Positions 58,501 to 64,000 of a stretch of DNA of 64,000 nucleotides are shown piece after piece. This DNA comes from Hericium rajendrae. Lineage: Eukaryota > Basidiomycota > Agaricomycetes > Russulales > Hericiaceae. Location: the NCBI GenBank assembly GCA_033439255.1, contig CM065890.1:1860001-1924000 (forward strand). Reading direction: 5' to 3'. The notes under the pieces were generated by a model. It had not been told where the DNA came from, did no database searches, and saw only the letters and a program-made list of their open reading frames with translations. The position numbers were made by a program, and so were the translations under genes. Numbering within the stretch: position 1 is the first letter of the stretch; every line of letters starts with the position of its first letter.

Positions 58501-60295
58501 TCACGCCTCAGGCGGGATATGGACCGCCGGCGGCGCGTCCGCGCGCAGCGTGGGCGGGGTCACCGTCACATCCGGCAAAGGCACGACTGGGCCCAAGACG
58601 GGCGGACCGGGAGCAGGCTCGACGGGCGTCGGCACCGTCACCGGCGGGCTGGGCGTCGGTGCAGGCGATGCAGCCTCATCTTTGCCTGTCTCCGTCTCCG
58701 GCTTCGGGGGCGGCGGTGGCGGGAAGTCCCACGGGCGCGGAACCTACGGGTCAAAGTGAGAAATGCATATCATCCAGCATATAATGGGCGTACCAGTGCG
58801 GCGGGCATGATCCTGGCCATATGAACTAGATATGAGCCTGGTATCGAAGATAGAGCAGAAATGAAGGTGCATACCATGTCGCGGCGCAAACAACCCCCTT
58901 GCCCATATTCTGCGCCTTGATGGTGCCGTACTCGAACTCGATGTACTGCGAGATGTAGCGCACGAAGGGCAGGATCTCGCGCACGCCGCCGTTGATGACG
59001 CCGAGAGCGGTCAGGAAGTTCATGACCGCGTGCGAGATGGACTTGGCTTTCTGTGAGGCGGAGGGGGTCAGTGGGGCACAAGTGAGGGAACTGCGGAGGG
59101 GGACGCACGTCAAGGTACTGGAGGGTTGGAGGGGGGAGCACGATTTCGAGGCCCCACCAGTCTGCGTGATGGGCGTTAGCATATTGGCTGGATGTGCGCG
59201 ACTGGAAACTTACAGGTCAACACGGATATCCTATCGGTGGGTGGATACACGCCTGTTCGAAAAAGTTCACCATCGACGCCGAAAGACGCGTCGCGTGGGG
59301 ACTAACCTGTGTGGTCCGGAAGAATAGCCTTCCCCGTGGCATAACCCAACGACATGAGCTGCGGCGTGATTTGCACAATCCCATCTATCACCGTCTCCGC
59401 GGTGGGCACGGCCCCAGCCAGCAGACCAGGTCCGTCGCCAGGCTGCCCGAGCCCCAGATCCGGCGTCGTGATCAGACTCACGATGCCCATGTCCTTGAAA
59501 GCCTCCGTCAGACTATCGATGCTCGCCGTCGCGACGCTCGGCAGCCGGACCGCCTCGAGCTGGCTCTCGATGTCGCGCACGGCACCCGCGAGCGACGCCT
59601 CCGCGTCGTCCCGCAGGCGGCTGAACGTCCGCGTGTCCGCCTCGTCCTCGCAGTACTGCAGACACACGGCATGGATGGGCATGCCCGCGGGCAGCGCCTT
59701 GCCCTTCGGCACCGTGCTCGCGGGCGCGGCGCCGTCGACGGCGGGCAGCGCGCGCAGCTGCGTGATGATCCTGCCCGCGCCCTTCGGCTGCAGGAGCTGG
59801 GTCTTCACCTTGTTCAGCTGGCTGCGCGTGATTGCAGTCGTGGGCTTCGCTTTGCCGGGCGCGGCGTCGGCGCCGACCATGAGCGAGCGCACGACGAGCG
59901 CGGACTGTCGCGCCTTGCGCTCTGAGTTGGGGAAGGCAGGTCTGAGCCGCGTGAGGGTATATGCGTCTGCGACGCGGCGGCGTTTATCGCGCTCTAGGTC
60001 GGTGGACACTACGGGCTTGTTCGGGTCGTGGGGCGGGTTGAAGTAGGCGAGGACATGGCGCCAGTAGGGGAGCAGGCGTTTGGTATCTGCCTCATCGGAG
60101 GTCGAGGTACGCGACGACGACGGCGCGGGCGGTGGGGCAGTGCCTGCGCAGATATTAGACATGCGGACAATAAGCTTAAGAAAGAATATTACCTGCAACT
60201 TCCTCTACTTTACCCATCGTCGCGTCCGCCTTCTTCTCGAGAGGCAGCGCGTCGGCGGACTTGGGCGCGAGAGTGTGTTTCTCGAGCACGCTCAT
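58501..60295 (-). CDS. Conserved hypothetical protein with Pro-rich tail
   Basis: Starts MSVLEKHTLAPKSADALPLE at 60295, then after an intron APPPAPSSSRTS and LLPYWRHVLAYFNPPHDPNK. Next is an Arg/Lys-rich helical region (ITRSQLNKVKTQLLQPK), a long helix (TFSRLRDDAEASLAGAVRDI) and GIVSLITTPDLGLGQPGD. The next exons hold WWGLEIVLPPPTLQYLD and VMNFLTALGVINGGVREILP. The last exon is a Pro/Thr/Val-rich tail ending VHIPPEA. No catalytic motif is visible. It is convergent with the glycosyltransferase and its terminus lies only about 270 bases from eriJ. I do not recognise the family and cannot say whether it belongs to the cluster. Confidence 0.65.
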
Positions 60296-61502
60296 GGTCA
60301 GAAAGGAAAGGAGAGAAGTGCTCGGATCTGTAACACTCCCCTCAGGCTATAAAGGACTGGTAGAAGGCAGAAGGCAGAGGGAGCCTGTCCCAGTCGTGCG
60401 AGCAACGGTGCTTGTGCTTCGAATTCCCGCCAACGGCACCGCCGGCCCGGCGCTGTCCACAGTGTTGTTGCAGAACTCAACGACGCCGGCTCTGAACTCG
60501 ACAAAAGCGACCCCACTTGGCTGCGTCAGGCGAGGGACAAACGATTTCTATCGTCGCGAAACGGCGACGGCACTCAGTATGTACCCATGTTTTTTCATAC
60601 AATTCTCATCACACATCCAAGTGTACTCAAGGCTGTCCAGTGTCGAAGGAAACCCGGCAGAAATTAGAACTGCCTCAGCATGTCCCTCGTAGACTTCACA
60701 CAGTGCTCTTGACTTCACAAAGAGGTGCATCCGAGAAACACGAAAGGAACACGAAAGGAAGCGTGCCATCTAACACTGCTTGCCATGCTACTTCCATTTC
60801 CACTTTTCGATGGGAACGGATTCGACATTGAACGCCGTTACTTTGCCTCGTGTTGCAGAAAGGCCCATTTCGAACACTTACTATTTTCTCTAGATGATCA
60901 CTGGCTAGACACGATAAGTGGCGTTCTCCGAGCATACCTTGCGCTTGTACATTGGTCACCGATGGTGATGGTGCGTAGACAACACGCACTGGTATGCGTG
61001 GTCAAGTCTATTGCAACAGCTGTCGGCGAAAGGTATTCTAACGCCATCCAATCCACGGAGATCTCACCCTCTTCACCGTTAATTGCATTCATTATGGCAT
61101 CGCGGCCTCTTCCTTGAGCTCTTTTTTGGTCTGGAATTGAATCGCGGTCGGCAATGGCGTCAGAGTTCGACAACGAGGCTTGCCATGTGTTGTTATCTAG
61201 ACAACGAACCAAAGGATCTGCACTTGAATGTTTTGGAACAGCTCGTTACGGAGGTAGATATAACGCCCCACTCATGAGCAATCTAATTCTCAGCTCGAGA
61301 TTTTCCACTCATCCCGTTCGTCCCGTAGCTTGTAGGCTCCCAAAAGGGTTTTATCACCAGCGGGCTATGCCCAGGACGCACTCTTCGAAAGAAGGCACCC
61401 TTCGTTTCGGCACGCCGTACCCTCAGGTCGCACAACAACGAGACAGGATCAGGAGCGGATACCGTCTCGCGAAGAGAGCCGCCGCTTCAAATATTGTAAT
61501 CA
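60296..61502. other. Intergenic, unresolved
   Basis: Upstream regions of the hypothetical gene and the first RING gene. Open frames at 60725-61117 (plus) and 60898-61212 (minus) overlap; neither shows a domain. Confidence 0.35.
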
Positions 61503-62526
61503 TGCCGAAACCAGCCCCGGTGCCCATTGAAATATCCTCGGACGAGGAGACGAATACCCGCACGCCGTGTCGTCGTAGAAACACCGCACCCCACAGGTCG
61601 AAGCCCGAAGCCATCGCGATCTCGTCGGACGATGAGGATGGCGGGCGTGGCCCGTTCCGTTTCAGATACGTCGGGTCCACGGAAGGGCATCCACCAAAGA
61701 ACGGGAGACGGAGTGCTGTGGGGAACGAAGGGCTCATCCGCGATGACTCCGAGGTACATGTCGGAAAGGTCTCTTTGCGCATTTGTATCATCTCAACTCT
61801 TATGTCTAGGACATCGCCATGTACGAAGCAAGGCTCGAGAGTTACGAGCTCGAAGTAGCAAAGCTCCGTCAGCGCAAGGAAGAGCTCGCAGAAACTGCAT
61901 CCCAGGCGGCAGCGACGAGATTCAGGATGGAGGAAGAGGTTCTACAGCTGAAGGCAGAGTTGGGCATGCAAAAGGCCGCAACGCACGACGAAGTCAGTTC
62001 TTTCCCATCCCTGAGATGGTCCGACAAACTTATCGCATTTTGAATCGGCCATCAGTGCCGCCTCTTCCAGGTCCTCTCCGACATCACGTCCTGCGACATC
62101 TGCAGCGAACGCATGTCCAAGCCCGTCACGTACGTACCCGTCCTCCTCCTCCCAACAGAACCTAAATGCAGCGCTAGACTCGACTGTGGCCACACCTTCT
62201 GCGAGCCTTGCGTCTCGCGCTGGTTCCGCACCATCGAAGAGCAGCACAAAGACCTCTACCCGCAGTACGACCCCGCCACATCCGTGCCCGCCCCGGACGC
62301 CGCACTCCTCATGCACCTGAGCCCATCCAACCGTGTCCTGCTCACCGAGATAGCGGAGGAGAATCCGTGCCCGCCGTATACGTGTCCGAACTGCCGCAAG
62401 GCGGTCGGCAGGCCGGTGGAGTGCTTTAAGCTGAGGGCGGTGGTGGATGCGGTTGCAGAAGCGGCTGCACAGACGAAATCGGGGTCCAAGTCCGGTTCAG
62501 GGATGGGGCCCGTACATGAGCTGTAG
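61503..62526 (+). CDS. RING-finger protein with SUMO-interaction-like motifs (tandem copy 1)
   Basis: Probable E3 ubiquitin ligase. The start at 61503 (MPKPAPVPIEISSDEETNTR) contains IEISSDEE, and about 40 residues on AIAISSDDED: hydrophobic-acidic patches matching SUMO-interacting motifs. After an intron at 61762-61809, a coiled coil follows (LESYELEVAKLRQRKEELAE). After a second intron, a RING begins at CDICSERMSKPV, continues LDCGHTFCEPCVSRWF, and closes after an unusually long loop at YTCPNCRKAVGRPVECF. An intron is placed inside the RING between VT and LDCGH near 62130-62175. A SIM plus RING layout is that of SUMO-targeted ubiquitin ligases, but this is inference. Ends GMGPVHEL. Confidence 0.75.
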
Positions 62527-63180
62527 TCTCTTGGTTTGGTTCGTGGATAAGGCAGGACGGGGAACGGCCGTGGTACATGAACTGTATAAGACTTCGTTGA
62601 CGCTTGAGTGCGGATGTATGTAGGCCGCATTGTGTATTGGTTTGCAGTTAAATAATGCTTATACTTAAAGGACGGCCAGGTGAAATCGGATTTCGTGAAA
62701 GCCCAGATCATAGTCTCCCTAAGGCAGAGTAGACGAATACTCAACCATCGTGCCTCAGGGTCGTTTCATCTGACCCAGATCACACCGTCGAATGCTGCCA
62801 CAGAAATCTTCGAGACCAGGAGTAACGGGCAGATATAACGAATGACGAGCGATGAAGGAGCTCTTTAACTTGTTAGAGGTGGCCGAGAGCGCACATGACA
62901 AGAGCAGAAGACGACGGTGAAGACACTGAGTTAAGAGCTCGAGAGAGAGCGAGCGAAGACCCGGTACGTATATACATAAACGGAAGAAAACGTACTAACC
63001 TCGCCAGATCCGCTGAATGCCCACGTTGTCATCGACGACAGCTGACGCTCTGTCCATCAGACAGCCTCTCGTCTCCGGACACCCTCACAAAGAACCTCAC
63101 AGCATGAGGAAGCTGTTTATTCGTCGAGACAGGCAAGGTTCATGCCGACGCAGTCGCCGCTTCCCTAGTAATCCTAGGAT
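62527..63180. other. Intergenic between the tandem RING genes
   Basis: About 650 bases; no gene recognised. The second duplicate's homology to the first becomes clear only from about 63220. Confidence 0.4.
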
Positions 63181-64000
63181 ATGCATAAGGCAGTGGGCGG
63201 GCATAGGCCATCTTGTTCCAGACACGTCGGGTCCACTGAGCGACGTCCACCAAAGAACGGGAGACATAACTCTATGGAGAACGAAAGACTCATCAACGAC
63301 GACTCCGAGGTATAGTCGTGTTCTCTTCGCACATTCGGCTCATCTCAACTTTGCAAGTAGGACATCGCCATGTACGAAGCGAGGCTCGAGAGCTACGAGC
63401 TCGAAGTAGCAAAGCTCCGTCAGCACAAGGAAGAGCTTGCAGAAGCCGCATCCCAGGCAGCAGCGACGCGATTCAGGATGGAGGATGAAGTTCTACAGCT
63501 GAAGGCAGAGCTAGACATGCAGAAGGCTGCAACACACGACGAGGTTCTACAGCTGAAGGCAGAGCTGAACATGCAAAAGGCCGCAACGCACGATGAAGTC
63601 AGTCCTCTCCTATCCCCGCAACTGTCTACCAAACTTTCCGCATGTTGAATCAAAAACTAGTGCCGCCTCTTCCAGGTTCTCGCCGACATCACGTCCTGCA
63701 ATATCTGCAGCGAACACATGTCGAAGCCCGTCACGTACGTCCCCGTCCTCCCACTCCCAACCGAGCCTAAACACACCCACAGACTCGACTGCGGCCACAC
63801 CTTCTGCGAGCCCTGCATCGCCAGCTGGTTCTGCACCATCGAAGAACAGCACAAAGGCCTTCACCCGCTCTACCACCCCGCCTCCGCCGTGCCCGCCCCG
63901 GACCCCGCACTCCTCCGGCACCTGAGCTCGCGCCACCGTGTTATGCTCACCGAGATAGCGGAGGAGAATCCGTGCCCGCCGTATACGTGTCCGAACTGCC
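63181..64000 (+). CDS. RING-finger protein, tandem copy 2 (cut by window end)
   Basis: Duplicate of the preceding gene. An in-frame ATG at 63181 follows an in-frame stop at 63175-63177 and gives MHKAVGGHRPSCSRHVGSTE, joining sequence parallel to copy 1 (VGSTEGHPPKN there). The SUMO-interaction-like N-terminus of copy 1 is absent. Coiled coil LESYELEVAKLRQHKEELAE is extended by an 18-residue duplication (63490-63597). RING: CNICSEHMSKPV, LDCGHTFCEPCIASWFCTIE and YTCPNC, reaching the end of the window. Continues beyond 64000. Confidence 0.7.
63490..63597 (+). repeat. 54-bp in-frame tandem duplication in RING copy 2
   Basis: 63490-63543 and 63544-63597 each encode VLQLKAEL(D/N)MQKAATHDE, 18 residues. 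Copy 1 of the gene has a single unit, so the duplication is younger than the gene duplication. Confidence 0.9.

Noticed and set aside
60725-61117. 130-codon plus-strand open frame upstream of the RING gene
   Set aside because: No domain, and an overlapping minus-strand frame of similar length; coding support is absent.
1-64000. Retroelement, Polinton or CRISPR features
   Set aside because: No long terminal repeats, reverse transcriptase, integrase or capsid motifs were seen, and no regularly spaced repeat array beyond the short tRNA-derived ladder.

Overview
The window is nuclear DNA from a mushroom-forming fungus (Agaricomycetes). The evidence is dense genes with many short (about 50-70 bp) GT-AG introns, a mushroom-type tyrosinase, a WW/multi-pass membrane protein of a kind common in Agaricomycetes, large P450 and GMC families, and RNA genes embedded in housekeeping DNA. 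No retroelement or virus-like element was recognised. Gene order in the middle of the window matches the erinacine (eriA to eriJ) cyathane-diterpene cluster described from Hericium, so Hericium or a close relative is the best guess. This rests on family and order, not on an alignment. Left flank (1-26 kb): tyrosinase, a small TIR element, a WW-domain membrane protein, proteasome subunit RPN3, tRNA-Cys, oligosaccharyltransferase subunit SWP1, a secreted GH47 alpha-mannosidase, an F-box protein, the SNARE SEC20 and a GMC oxidoreductase whose first catalytic histidine is an arginine. Core cluster (27.8-58.2 kb): P450 (eriA-like), SDR (eriB), P450 (eriC), PDR-type ABC transporter (eriD), geranylgeranyl diphosphate synthase (eriE), two tandem UbiA-type membrane proteins (eriF, eriG), SDR (eriH), P450 (eriI) and a GT1 UDP-glycosyltransferase (eriJ). 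A coherent reading is that EriE makes GGPP, a UbiA-type cyclase (EriG in the described pathway) makes the 5-6-7 cyathane skeleton, three P450s and two SDRs oxidise it, EriJ adds a sugar, and EriD exports product or protects the cell. Three divergent gene pairs (A/B, D/E, H/I) share intergenic regions. No transcription factor or acetyltransferase gene was seen. Right flank (58.5-64 kb): a proline-tailed protein of unknown function and a tandem pair of RING proteins, the first with SUMO-interaction-like motifs and the second cut by the window edge. Data quality: single-base frame breaks, mostly in short homopolymers, occur in at least five genes including the normally essential RPN3. They look like assembly indels, so apparent truncations here should be read with caution. 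Exon boundaries are hand-inferred from splice signals and reading frame; those given as exact numbers were checked for phase.
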